From Trifolium pratense (lineage: Eukaryota > Streptophyta > Magnoliopsida > Fabales > Fabaceae), in assembly GCF_020283565.1 (NCBI RefSeq), contig NC_060062.1:59046439-59110438 (forward strand): DNA of 64,000 bases, in the 5' to 3' direction. How positions within the stretch are numbered: position 1 is the first letter of the stretch; each line of letters opens with the position of its first letter. The position numbers and the translations under genes are program-made. Below, in pieces: positions 9,774-20,261 of this stretch. The notes below the pieces were generated by a model that saw nothing but the letters and a program-made list of their open reading frames with translations, had not been told where the DNA came from and did not search any database.

Positions 9774-11159
9774 TTATGCTTAAATGTTTGTGTACAAAAA
9801 CCAAAGTCAAACAAGAAAATATTAGTCCACAAGAAAATACAGTCTAACTGTAAGAAAAATTCGGTGTCTACGTCTATTTTATATGTTCCCAAGTCATTTT
9901 TCATTCAAATAAAATTGCTCGCATTATGAATTATAACTTTAAGTTGGAAAAAAAAAAAGAAGAAAAACTATTACAACTACAAAAATGCAAAGAAATTTTT
10001 AAAAAAAATAGAAAACGATCCATTTCCACGAAACCACAAATCCTCTTTTACCGAGATGCGTTTCTAAACGCTCGTGATGAGACATCGGGTTGCTGAATTT
10101 AAGCATATCAATAAGATGTAGTGGGATTTGAATCTTCTCCGATTTTTTTTTCTTTTCATGTTGTAGTATTTTTAACCATTCGTTCACTTTTCTTCTCTCT
10201 ATTCTTAATTGTTTTTTTACTCTTTGTAATTTATCATCAATCATTAAATAAAAAAATAAAAAAATGAGAGAAAATTTGGAGACGTTCTAAATTCGATGCA
10301 GTGTAACTACACACGAATACACGATCACATGCATCCCAACTATCGTTGTGACTTCACACAATCCGGACATAAATAAAACACACAATTTGTGATATGAGTA
10401 GATGTCTTGTTTGGCTAAGTAAGGGTGCTATTGCTACTAGTAACATGTCTCGTTGAAACTTTGTCCAAAATTATATTTTGCGAATATTCGCATCTAACAT
10501 TAAAAAATATGAGCTTTAATTTCAATCCAATTTTTTATTTTTCTTTGAGACATGTATGACAATTTTGAAGTCATGGTCAATGCAGTTTGTATTTTCTAAA
10601 TATTTTATTTACACATAATAAAATATAAGTTAGTAATTAAATTCACGTCACTTACAAAGACACTCAAGCATATCAAATAACCAGAACAAATAAACAAGAA
10701 CACTCAACATGTCCCAACAATACAAACAAACTAGATAGATTGAATATGTAAAATGTTTATTAGAATATTATACCGAATATTTAGATCTTTAAACTAGAAT
10801 CATGATAGATTAATAACACTCAACATCCAATCAACAAATTAGTATATGCATCTTTATTTTATAAGTTGGTAGTGCCGTAGTGTATATATAGCTTGGCGGC
10901 ACTATGCTCTTCCCATATATGTGGAAAACTTTTGAATATATATAATAATACTATATACTTTTAAACTTTTAGACAAAAAAAAAAATACTTATTAGTTTCG
11001 TAGATCACTCAATTTTATTCTTTCACATTCATCAAATACTCGAGAATGATGAGTTGATGAGTGGAAAACGAGAGACAAAAATGGAAGGGGAAGAGAGAGA
11101 GAGAGACAAGATTGATGAGTAGATGTAGATTTGTTCATTTTAAAGTGCCGTAGAAAATT
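9774..11159. other. AT-rich intergenic DNA
   Basis: No supported gene. A minus-strand open frame (9999-10244, 81 codons, Lys-rich) has no recognisable domain and lies in low-complexity sequence. A small hairpin AGTGCCG/CGGCACT lies at about 10869-10903 and a GA tract at 11093-11107. A 24-nt rRNA-like fragment lies at 10092-10115. Confidence 0.5.
10092..10115 (+). other. 24-nt fragment identical to the 5' end of 26S rRNA
   Basis: The 24 bases from GCTGAATTTAAG to CATATCAATAAG match the highly conserved start of eukaryotic large-subunit rRNA. The match stops at once: CGGAGGA, expected next in rRNA, is replaced by ATGTAGT. It is therefore not an rRNA gene but a tiny captured piece or a chance hit. 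The identity rests on memory of the universal rRNA sequence. Confidence 0.6.
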
Positions 11160-11294
11160 GATTTTTTTTCATAATGTCCTTCTACCCTTAAAAAAACACC
11201 AAAATATCCCTTAGCCATGAAATTTTTTTGTAATATCCATGTGGGTCCCAACGTCTGCGCATGTGGGGGTAGAGGGACATTATGAAAAAAAATC
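11160..11294. repeat. Short foldback (28-bp arms)
   Basis: Left arm 11160-11187 (GATTTTTTTTCATAATGTCC...) pairs with right arm 11267-11294 with one mismatch; the loop is about 79 bp. It resembles a small MITE, but no convincing target duplication flanks it. Confidence 0.6.
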
Positions 11295-11519
11295 GTGGAA
11301 AATGATTAAACTATTAATTTCGTCTATGAGTTTATAGGACGCTTTTAAGTAGGTCTTTAAGATTATTAACTTTTTTTTTTATAAAGAATCTGAATAAAAT
11401 TATTGACTCTGTCCAACTTTATTCATATTAGTCATTCAAAAAGTATATTAGGGACTAAATTAATATTGAAATTCTGGTATCACTAGAATGATGTTGCCTA
11501 AGATGTCCCAACAACTGCT

Positions 11520-12351
11520 TTGTGAATAATGTTGTTTTCTATTGTTGGCACATCTTATATAACATATAAGAACTGACAGAGAATAAATAAATGGCACAAG
11601 TAATTGTTAACCCAGTTCAGCCAACTGCCTACTCTGGGGGATACCAATCCAGGAAGGAAATCCACTAATAGCTCTAGTTACTAAGACCTCCAGCAAACCC
11701 TAGGATTTACGCCTTAAATTAAGACCTCCAGCAAACCCTTGGTTTACGCCTTATAACCTCGACACTACTCATGCAACTTCTGCCTAGGAACTCCTAGACA
11801 TGAGATCCCATCTCACTTCCACTCACACAACACAACCTGTGTTGATTATACAATGTTGGGAATGATGTGGCGACAACTTGCCAAGACAACACTTCACTTT
11901 TGCTTAAAAGCTTCAAGTGAATCACACACGGTAAACTCCGTACTTCAAAGCTTAGGAGTCACCTTAAAATAATAAACTTACTTCTTAACTCGTGTTATAG
12001 AATCCACAAGCAAGAATTACAATCAAACAATAAAAGACTCAACAAAGACTCAATATGTGAACTAATATTTTTCAATGAGATGCTTAGTCTTGAGCTTGGT
12101 CTTCGTATATATAATGATTAGGCACGCTCCTCTTTCTTCACAAATGCTCAGACGCTCCTTGAGAATCATAAAGGATGATCTGATTCTCTTTTGATCTTCA
12201 TCAAGAATGTATAGAAACTTTCCAAAAGTGTTTAAGAACTTTATAGGATAATTGTGATCATACCGTTGTACCATTAAGTCTTATCTTATCCTTAAAATAC
12301 CTGATCAGATCAAATCTCCATTGAGCGTGCTCTTTAAGTGAATTTCCATAT
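11520..12351 (-). mobile_element. Probable old antisense LTR, unclassified
   Basis: There is no coding sequence. On the minus strand a TATA-like CATTATATATACG (about 12107-12119) precedes an LTR-like leader, and the block ends exactly where the D LTR starts. A direct repeat (TAAGACCTCCAGCAAACCC...TTTACGCCTT) lies at 11682-11715 and 11722-11752. The style resembles copia LTRs of legumes, but ends and partner LTR are not visible, so this is tentative. Confidence 0.35.
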
Positions 12352-12511
12352 TGATGACAAATCGTCACACTCTCTAATCCATGCCTATTTTAGCAACATT
12401 AGATACATTTTAGTAGGTTTTTAGCAATAAATATGAGAGAAATCTAACCATTAGCTTGATTACTTATTTTGCAAGAAAACAGGAAAAACTGCAGGAAATG
12501 AATGCTTTTCA

Positions 12512-12816
12512 CTACGCTGGGGGCGTAGCCCATCACGCGCCGCGTGATGGAGCTCACAGGGAGCCAAGATTTTCACTCTGATCACGCGCGGCGTGATACC
12601 TGACCACGCGCGGCGTGAACCTTTGTTCAGGAACTGGATTGCTCTCTGACTTGCCCACGCGCGGCGTAGCTTTGGACCACGCGCGGCGTGAAGCCTTGCT
12701 GAAGATGAAGAATGCTCTCTGACTTGATCACGCGCCGCGTGATTCTGTTATCACGCGCGGCGTAGTTGATGGAACTGCAACCACGCGCGGCGTGGTAGAT
12801 CTGGCGCGCGGCGTGG
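12512..12816. repeat. GC-rich quasi-palindrome cluster CACGCGCGGCGTG
   Basis: One CTACGC-TGGGG-GCGTAG (12512-12528) is followed by about nine copies of a CACGC-GC(G/C)-GCGTG type site: 12532-12548, 12581-12597, 12605-12617, 12656-12668, 12678-12690, 12727-12743, 12750-12764, 12781-12795 and about 12803-12816. Several extend to ATCACGCGCGGCGTGAT. Each contains ACGCGC or CCGCGT, which match the CGCG box consensus bound by plant CAMTA factors. Binding is inference. Confidence 0.8.
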
Positions 12817-12824
12817 TTGCCTTC

Positions 12825-12833
12825 TGTATATAT
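12825..12833 (+). promoter_or_regulatory. TATA-like box of element D LTR
   Basis: TATATATAT lies directly downstream of the palindrome cluster and upstream of the LTR's transcribed-looking part. It is the best TATA candidate in this LTR; no transcript evidence is available. Confidence 0.5.
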
Positions 12834-13662
12834 ATTTTCTGCATAATTCTGTTTTGGGGTTGGAAAATTCTGCGAAATTTGACTACATTCTGGTCTTGGA
12901 ACTTGAAGATCGTGATTCAACACTCCAGCGGAGAGCTCCAAGCACATCGAGAGCATGGATGCACAAGCCATGGCGATGAAGCGAGGAAGCGAACGAGGAA
13001 CGATGAGGAGCTAAGTTTCCTTGGAGGTAGGATCTAGGATAGTCTAGAATGTAGGTAGATCATGTGTAATCTGCTATATGTGTAAGAACCTACTCTTTTC
13101 ATAGTGATTGATTTAATGCAATTCAATGTTTAATGCTTTACAATCCTTCATTAGTGTTGTAATGATTTCGAGTTAAGTCACGTGCGAGAGTATTGATTTA
13201 ATGTCTGAACTGAATTGCATTGAGCGCTCGAGTGTCTCCGGTCGAGAGATTGAGGCATAGAGTGTAGCGAACGATTGACGCGCGTTAATATCATTCGTTG
13301 TAGGTAGCTCCCGCCCGAGAGATCGGGGGAGTATCGACAACGAATAGAGTGGATTTTGACAAGAGATTGCGATTCACTAATTTGTCGATCTAGTTGTTAA
13401 CACTTGAGTAGATTCCTATGATATAGTAGATTGTATGTGGTTTAGCTATAGACTAGGCGATTCCGATGATTCTACCTCGCTTTTCCATTATATCAAGCAC
13501 ATGTTCTAGCAATTCACTACTCAACATACCCCCAATTTTTGTGTATTTTCTGTATAATGTCTATGAACACCATTCGATTAGTTTGATCACACAATCCCTG
13601 TGGATCGATATTTTTATTACTACGTGATTTTCGTGCACTTGCGAAATTTATCATCAAGTTTT

Positions 13663-13680
13663 TGGCGCCGTTGCCGGGGA
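13663..13680 (+). promoter_or_regulatory. Primer binding site for tRNA-Asp
   Basis: TGGCGCCGTTGCCGGGGA is complementary to the 3' end of plant tRNA-Asp (including CCA). It starts 6 bp after the D LTR. The gag-only element at 35861-40828 has the identical 18 nt on the minus strand. Confidence 0.9.
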
Positions 13681-13789
13681 TTGTGATTGATTCAACTAAG
13701 CGTTAGTGTTCATATTTTCTGTGTTTGTTTGATTATTTTCTGTTTTATATTTTTCTCCCGGAGCGTTCTACTTGTGTGTTTCATTGTGC

Positions 13790-16204
13790 ATGCGGAGAAC
13801 AGGTCCTCAAGAGCTGCAATTTGATCCGGAGATTGAAAAGACAGCTCGCGCAATTCGAAAGGCAACAAGGGAAGCTCAAGCTTTAAGGGGAACAGCTTTG
13901 CTAAGGGATACACCGGACTGTCAAGGAAGGACTGCAGCAACAATGGAGGAAGAACAGGTTCCTCCGGTTCCTCAACCGCCAAGGCGTACCCTTGGTGATT
14001 ATGGGAGGAGAGACAATGACGCGTTGGCAAATCAAGGCTTTCAGCCGGCGAATCCTGTCTCATTCGACATCAAGAACACGGTCCTTTCCGCCTTAAAAGA
14101 GAATCCTTATTCAGGTTCGGAAGCTCAATGCCCGAACTTACACTTGTCTCACTTCTATGAAGCATGCGACTATACCGATCCACCGGGGGTGAGCGAATCG
14201 GACAAAAGACTGAGGTTATTCAAGCATTCTCTCACCGGCCGTGCTAAAGATTGGTTAGACACGATACCAGCCGGAACGATTGAGACTTGGAGACAGCTGG
14301 AGCGGAAGTTCTTAGACCGTTACTTCCCTATTCACAAGTTTCTAGAAAGAAGGGCTGAAATTAGCAACTTCGAACAAGCGGATGGTGAAACGTTGTATGA
14401 TGCTTGGGAAAGGTTCAAAGTTTGTCTTAAAAGGTGCCCGAATCACGGTTTCGATGGCCACAATCAGATGCAAATGTTTACCCAAGGTTTGAGGGCTCAA
14501 ACGCGAATGATACTTGACGCATCAGCCGGTGGTTCGTTGAAGAACCGTGACGAAACTGAAGCAAGAGAATTGGTTGAAAGCATGGCTCAAAACGAGTATA
14601 GAGCTACTAATGATAGGGGAGCCAAAAAGAAAGGCGGAGTGTTGGAATTGGATACCCAAACAGCACTATTGGCGCAGCAAAAGCTCATGACTAGCCAAAT
14701 GGAAGCAATGATGAAGCTGCTGTCCAATCCACAAGTTCAATCTTCTCCAATAGGTAAAATTGACAATGTGCGCTGTGATTTTTGTTTGCAGGACCACCCT
14801 AATGGCGGATGCTTCCCGGAGGGTTCAGAGGAGGCTCGCTACTTGGCCAATTTTCGGAAGCCGTACAACAATAATAACAACGGTTCCGGATGGGGGAATG
14901 GTATGCAAGGTCAAGGTACACAGCAACAGCAGCAAAGGCCTCCATCAAGGATGGAAGAGACTCTAAATCAGTTCATGCTCATGACCCAAAGCAACTTTGA
15001 AGCGATGAAATCGAGTCAAGCAACCTCTAACAAGAATCATGAAGCTTCTATAAAGAATCTTGAGATGCAAATGGGTCAACTGTCAAGACAGTTTTCGATG
15101 TTGCAAAACCAAGGAGGTTTCGGTGGGAACACTCATGATAATCCGAAAAATGAAACTTGCAATGGAATCACTTTGAGGAGTAGAGAGATACCGGAAAGGC
15201 CAGTTGTGGAGAAACCCTTGAAAAAGAAGGTCATTGAGGGAGAAGTTGAAAATGAGCAAGAAGTTGTGGTTGAAAATGAGAGATATGAGGGAGAAGTAGA
15301 AAAGGAAAATGTGTCTAAGGAAGTTGAGATTAGTGAGGATGAAATAGAAGAAGTTGAAAAACAGAGGGAGACAAAAGAAAAAGAGAGTAAGAAGGTTGAG
15401 AAAGGTAAAGGAGTTGATGAATCGCCATATGCTAGGATGCCTTTTCCTAGGAGAAAGAAAGTGAAGAATCTTGAGCGGGAGAAGGAGTTCAAGAAGTTCA
15501 TGAAGGTGTTGAACAAGCTTGAGATGGCTATACCTTTAGTTGAGGCTTTGGAGCAAATGCCAAGTTATGCAAAGTTTTTAAAGGAGCTGCTCACAAAGAA
15601 AAGAAAACCATTAGATGATGAAATGGTAAGTATGACGGAAGAGTGCAGCGCCCTCATTCAACGGAAGCTACCTCAGAAAAAGAAAGATCCGGGGAGCTTT
15701 ACAATTCCTTGTTCTATTGGAAATCTCACTATTGAAAAAGCGTTGTGCGATTTGGGTGCTAGCATTAATCTAATGCCGTTATCAATGATGAAGAAGATAC
15801 CGGGAGCTGTAGCAAAGCCGACAAAGATGAGTCTCTCTTTGGCGGATAGATCGGTTGTGCATCCGGAAGGTATTCTCCATGATGTGTTGGTTAAGGTTGC
15901 TGGGTTTGTGTTTCCCGCGGATTTTGTGGTCTTAGACATAGAAGAAACTAGGGAGTGGGAGCCTTTGCTACTTGGTAGACCCTTTTTAGCAACCAGCCGT
16001 GCACTAATCGATGTAGAGATGGGCGAACTCATGCTAAGGACCGATGATCAGCAGGTCACATTCAATGTCTTTGACAAGATGGAGTGTGGTGATGGAGACC
16101 CACAATGTTTTAAAATCCAGGTTTATGATCATATTGTTAAACATGCTCTTAAGTTACCTTGGAATGCACACTACTTGCCACATGGTGGCACTTCTTCTCC
16201 GTGA
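13790..16204 (+). CDS. Gag-protease polyprotein of element D, about 804 aa
   Basis: Start chosen at the ATG of MRRTGPQELQ, about 110 nt after the primer site; the frame is open a few codons further upstream but without ATG. Residues about 85-290 form a retrotransposon gag domain (AKDWLDTIPAGTIETWRQLE, FLDRYFP, GETLYDAWERFK). A zinc knuckle CDFCLQDHPNGGC (C-x2-C-x3-H-x4-C) lies near residue 330, followed by Asn- and Gln-rich stretches and NLEMQMGQLS, all typical of Athila/Tat gag. A charged Glu/Lys-rich linker precedes an aspartic protease with DLGASINLMP near residue 655 and LLGRPFL downstream. The frame is uninterrupted. Reverse transcriptase, RNase H and integrase do not follow; the sequence passes into 3'-type noncoding DNA. 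The element is thus gag-protease only, or has lost pol cleanly. Confidence 0.9.
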   Translation: MRRTGPQELQFDPEIEKTARAIRKATREAQALRGTALLRDTPDCQGRTAATMEEEQVPPVPQPPRRTLGDYGRRDNDALANQGFQPANPVSFDIKNTVLSALKENPYSGSEAQCPNLHLSHFYEACDYTDPPGVSESDKRLRLFKHSLTGRAKDWLDTIPAGTIETWRQLERKFLDRYFPIHKFLERRAEISNFEQADGETLYDAWERFKVCLKRCPNHGFDGHNQMQMFTQGLRAQTRMILDASAGGSLKNRDETEARELVESMAQNEYRATNDRGAKKKGGVLELDTQTALLAQQKLMTSQMEAMMKLLSNPQVQSSPIGKIDNVRCDFCLQDHPNGGCFPEGSEEARYLANFRKPYNNNNNGSGWGNGMQGQGTQQQQQRPPSRMEETLNQFMLMTQSNFEAMKSSQATSNKNHEASIKNLEMQMGQLSRQFSMLQNQGGFGGNTHDNPKNETCNGITLRSREIPERPVVEKPLKKKVIEGEVENEQEVVVENERYEGEVEKENVSKEVEISEDEIEEVEKQRETKEKESKKVEKGKGVDESPYARMPFPRRKKVKNLEREKEFKKFMKVLNKLEMAIPLVEALEQMPSYAKFLKELLTKKRKPLDDEMVSMTEECSALIQRKLPQKKKDPGSFTIPCSIGNLTIEKALCDLGASINLMPLSMMKKIPGAVAKPTKMSLSLADRSVVHPEGILHDVLVKVAGFVFPADFVVLDIEETREWEPLLLGRPFLATSRALIDVEMGELMLRTDDQQVTFNVFDKMECGDGDPQCFKIQVYDHIVKHALKLPWNAHYLPHGGTSSP

Positions 16205-16468
16205 CCCTTAGGGGCATGGAACGTCAAGCATCGGGACGTTAAACAAGCGCTGGTTGGGAGGCACCCAACGGTTTTTAATGTTTTAGTGTGTTTTCTTTTG
16301 AAGTATGTAGGTAGGTGTGCAGCAGAAGCAAGGACGAAAGCAGAACAGGGCAAAACAGAGTTCTACTACGCCGGGGGCGCAGTACAATCACGCGCGGCGT
16401 GATCCTTCATCACAGAGGAAGGAGTTTTTAGAAGCTATCACGCGCGGCGTAGGGGGTATATCACGCGC
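16205..16468 (+). mobile_element. Post-gag noncoding region of element D
   Basis: Just after the stop comes CGTCAAGC...GGACGTTAAACAAGCGC...TTGGGAGGCACCCAACGG (16222-16272). This conserved block usually follows the last ORF in Athila/Tat elements. From 16366 a second palindrome cluster begins: CTACGC-CGGGG-GCGCAG (16366-16382), ATCACGCGCGGCGTGAT (16387-16403), 16437-16451, and a copy cut by the gap at 16460-16468. Confidence 0.75.
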
Positions 16469-16968
16469 NNNNNNNNNNNNNNNNNNNNNNNNNNNNNNNN
16501 NNNNNNNNNNNNNNNNNNNNNNNNNNNNNNNNNNNNNNNNNNNNNNNNNNNNNNNNNNNNNNNNNNNNNNNNNNNNNNNNNNNNNNNNNNNNNNNNNNNN
16601 NNNNNNNNNNNNNNNNNNNNNNNNNNNNNNNNNNNNNNNNNNNNNNNNNNNNNNNNNNNNNNNNNNNNNNNNNNNNNNNNNNNNNNNNNNNNNNNNNNNN
16701 NNNNNNNNNNNNNNNNNNNNNNNNNNNNNNNNNNNNNNNNNNNNNNNNNNNNNNNNNNNNNNNNNNNNNNNNNNNNNNNNNNNNNNNNNNNNNNNNNNNN
16801 NNNNNNNNNNNNNNNNNNNNNNNNNNNNNNNNNNNNNNNNNNNNNNNNNNNNNNNNNNNNNNNNNNNNNNNNNNNNNNNNNNNNNNNNNNNNNNNNNNNN
16901 NNNNNNNNNNNNNNNNNNNNNNNNNNNNNNNNNNNNNNNNNNNNNNNNNNNNNNNNNNNNNNNNNNNN
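16469..16968. other. Assembly gap of 500 N
   Basis: Exactly 500 N, probably a fixed-size placeholder. It begins inside a GC-rich quasi-palindrome. Frames translated across it are not real. The rest of element D and the start of the B LTR may be missing here. Confidence 0.98.
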
Positions 16969-18508
16969 CTGTCTACAACAGACAAGTGTTGATACACCTT
17001 GATCAACACCTGTCCACTGTGTGCCAGGAATTTCAGTTTACATAGACCAATGAGAATGGGACAACACATCTTCAACTCATAGTTGTCATGTACTTTCAAT
17101 TTCATTATTAAATGAACATTCTCCAAAGAGATTAATTTTTAATCAAGAGTGAAAGTACTTGGAAAGGACATCATAAACAGTTCCAAGAAGGACAATACAG
17201 CTGCTTCCTCTACATATTACAGCTGGTTTCTGTCATGCATCAAATCTGCTTCAAAAGAACAAAGTCATATATTACCCAGTCTGGAGAACACTCTGAGAAC
17301 GATGCTGAGAATGACTGTCCTTTCTATTTGAAGATGCAAACTCATCTACAGCTGGCCAAAACGTGTTTAAATGATTTGTAACGGCTATACTTGGTGGAAA
17401 AGCAATGGACAACTATCTACAACTCATTGCAAGCTGTCATTATGGCTCTTTTGTTTGAAAATATGAAGAACAGCAGAGAGAACGTTCTGAGAAAGAACAG
17501 GCAGAACTTATCTACTCAACAATTCAGCATGAGCTGTCTATTTTGAAGCAACTAGCCATTGGAAAACTTCCTTTGGGACCAAGGAACTGAAGACTCAAGG
17601 TTCAACTATAAAAGGAAGGCTTTGGCAACATTGAAGAGCAAGAGTTGAAGCTACAAATCATCAATCACTTGTTTTTGTCTACAAGTCATGAAACTCTTCT
17701 TTTATCACTCACACTCAAGATCCACATTCTCATCATACTTCTGAGTTTAGAGTGTTTTTATTTGCTTCTCAAACTAACCTTTGAGTTTCTAAAAGCAAAT
17801 AACTCAAGAGACCATTTTTCAACATAACCCATTTTTAAGTGGTTACATCTTTGTCTCTTTATTTAAATCTCTCTCACTCCAAACACTATAATCTTAATAC
17901 TAGAATCAGTATATCATTTGAGTGAATTGAGAGTTTTTCCATTGTAACAAGCTTCTCAATTGTTTGAGTTTTTGTAAAAGCTTGAAGACCCAAACCATCA
18001 TCATTTGTAAAAGATTGGCTCAAGTCAATACGTAACTATTGATTGAGTGACACCTTATAAAGTCTGGAGGACTTAGGTAGATCAAGCGAGTGAAGCTTGG
18101 AAGATTATGATCTTGGACTAGATCAAGGAAGAAGTGTAATTTGAGATCGGTAGTATCTCATAGTGGATAATCTCACAGGAGCGTGAGGACTGGAGTAGCC
18201 CATACTATTAGGGGGTGAACCAGGATAATTGTTTGTGTGTTGTTTCGCTTCCTTATCCTCTTTTATTTACTGTAAACACACATCACACAAAGCACTTCAT
18301 TATATTTAATTTGAATCCTCACGCAGTAGAGAACGTTCTCAGAACAATCTATTTTATAGTAAAGAACGTTCTCAGACCAAACTGTTCTATAATTCACTAA
18401 CATTTATCCAAGTATACACTTGTGATCAATTTTGTAGAATGCAGGATTAATTTTTAAAAAGGGTCACAATTCAAACCCGCCTTTCTTGTGACTATTTCTT
18501 CCACTTCA
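16969..18508 (+). mobile_element. Element B 5' LTR (copia, Sirevirus-like), 5' end in gap
   Basis: It ends CCACTTCA directly before a tRNA-iMet primer site. The last about 335 bp recur at 32246-32584. It contains a TATA box at 17606-17615 and several copies of the palindromic decamer AGAACGTTCT (about 17480, 18331 and 18363), each followed by CAG or GAG. Small open frames inside show no homology and are not genes. Confidence 0.8.
17606..17615 (+). promoter_or_regulatory. TATA box of element B LTR
   Basis: CTATAAAAGG is a good plant TATA match, followed about 30 nt later by a purine-rich, leader-like sequence. It is the probable promoter of B transcripts. Confidence 0.6.
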
Positions 18509-18510
18509 AT

Positions 18511-18522
18511 TGGTATCAGAGC
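18511..18522 (+). promoter_or_regulatory. Primer binding site for initiator tRNA-Met (B)
   Basis: TGGTATCAGAGC lies 2 bp after the LTR end. This is the canonical primer site of plant copia elements. Confidence 0.9.
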
Positions 18523-18580
18523 CTGGTTCTAAGGTTTGAGCACTTAACAGTGTAAGAGGAAAAGATTCAGGAAGGAAGTG

Positions 18581-19605
18581 ATGTCGAAACCTGCAAATCA
18601 AAGTTCGAGCCATAAATGCAAAAAGAAGGGACATTCCAACACTAAATGTCCTAAGAACAAGAAAGTGCAAAGAAAGCTTGCTTCAAAGATGAAATCTACG
18701 ATGGCAACTACAGATGACTTTGATGGCTCAAAAATAGAAGAAAAAGCCAACTCATGTTCAATGGTAGATAAAGAGGTAACAACTTTTGAATCTTGTCCTG
18801 CATGTAAAGTAATGGAAGTTGGATTTGATAATCTTCTTAAAAGCTCAAACATTATATCTCAAAAGTATACAATTATGGAAAATCGACTATTTGAGATTGA
18901 GAAAGAAAATGAGAAATTGCAAATCTTAAATGATAAATATTTTAAAATGATTCAAGAATTGCAATACTCTCATTTGGAAATGTTTGAACAAACAAAGATT
19001 CTCAACGAGGAAGAAATCAATAATCATATTTCAGAATGCTATATGAATCATGAAGAGAATGATGTTTTGAAAGGAAATGTTTTAGAATTGAAAAACGACA
19101 TTACAAGTTCTACAAAATCTAGAGAAACTTTTCAAAACATAAAGGAATCACAAGTAGTAATTTTTGACAAAACTTATTTAGGTTGTGGAAATTTTCAAAA
19201 ACAAAAGTCTTATGAGAATTTTTTTTTGTTCCTCATAAAGATAAAAAATTACAGAGATACAAATGCTCATATTGTTACAAATATGGACATATTGAATCCT
19301 TTTGTTTTAAGAAAAAATTCAAAAGAAAAGAACATTCTCATCAGAAACAAGAACATTCTCAGAAGGTTCTCAAAATGCATTCTTATTCCAAAACTTCCTA
19401 TAAGAGATCAACTTATCATCATAAGAAGAAATCTTATAAGAGGAATGACACTAACCTTCAAGGACCCAGATCACTATGGGTACCAAAATCATTACTAACT
19501 TGTGTTGCAGGAACATCTTTAAGCAGTCAAGAAAAAGCCTCAAGACTTGGAAAATTGATACTCAAGGAATATGACTTGAGAAAGACAATATTTCCTCATA
19601 TTTAA
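18581..19605 (+). pseudogene. Element B partial gag, N-terminus missing, frameshifted
   Basis: The open frame begins at a gag zinc knuckle, CKKKGHSNTKCP, only about 60 nt after the primer site, so the N-terminal gag domain has been deleted. A long Glu/Lys-rich coiled-coil-like region follows (residues about 60-190), as in Sirevirus gag. From about 19250 the reading moves between frames: one frame gives a CHH-rich stretch, and the frame ending at 19605 has KGPRSLWVPKSL-like sequence (actual LQGPRSLWVPKS), the usual end of Sirevirus gag. No protease, integrase or RT follows. Confidence 0.75.
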
Positions 19606-20261
19606 AAAGGGATGAATGTGATCTGCAACCTTTGGAATCATTAACAAAAATCAAACCAAAGGTATTTGTATCATTAGTAAAATGATTTTGCATAAATTAA
19701 GGATGATTGATATGTTAAAGGTTTAACACATAACTTCTCTAATTTGGTAACATTGGAACTGAAGTTATTTCATACTCATCCTCATGATCATGATTTTTCA
19801 TTTAAAATCTTTATGTTAATACATAGATGAATTTTAGACCATATAATATTTTAAATGTTTTTGGCATAAAAGAGTTTTATCAAATATGACAACTATTGCA
19901 AATTTATCCAAATTTGGTCTGTTAAGATATTTTTCAAAATTGGTTGTGAAAATGATATAATTTGTAAACTTATATTTATTGTATCAAGAGTTGTCTTATT
20001 TTCAAAAATACAATTTCAACCAATAAAAAACTCTTGAACCACTTCATATTGGTTTATTTGTTCTTGTCAAAACTAATAGTCTTATGACTTCTTTATTCTT
20101 GATGATTTATTCAATGATCCTCTTGGACATTATTTTTAAAGCATAAGAGTGGTGTCTTTTTACCCTTTTAAAGTTCTTTGAAAAAGGGTTCATTTGTTAG
20201 AAGCTCAAAAATCATTTTCTATAAGTAGTGATCATGTGGAGATTATGAAAAACTTTCTTTC
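19606..20261 (+). mobile_element. Element B internal remnant without coding capacity
   Basis: About 650 bp of AT-rich DNA with many stops, probably decayed gag-pol junction and pol sequence of B. It ends abruptly where the truncated 5' LTR of A begins. Confidence 0.5.

Larger units (their letters stand above)
12352..13656 (+). mobile_element. Element D 5' LTR (Athila/Tat-type gypsy), 1,305 bp
   Basis: It begins TGATGACAAATC and ends TTTATCATCA, so the termini TGATGA and TCATCA are inverted repeats. The primer site follows after a 6-nt spacer. The U3 part carries a dense cluster of GC-rich quasi-palindromes (12512-12816) that ends about 9 bp before a TATA-like run (12825-12833). The 3' LTR is not seen; it would lie in or beyond the gap. 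Confidence 0.85.

Noticed and set aside
9999..10244. Minus-strand 81-codon ORF
   Set aside because: Lys-rich, low-complexity, no domain, no promoter context; chance ORF.
12627..13037. ORFs on both strands over the palindrome cluster of LTR D
   Set aside because: They arise from GC-rich repeats lacking stop codons and lie inside an LTR.
16317..17126. Long ORFs across the N gap
   Set aside because: Translated N; no evidence of coding on either side.
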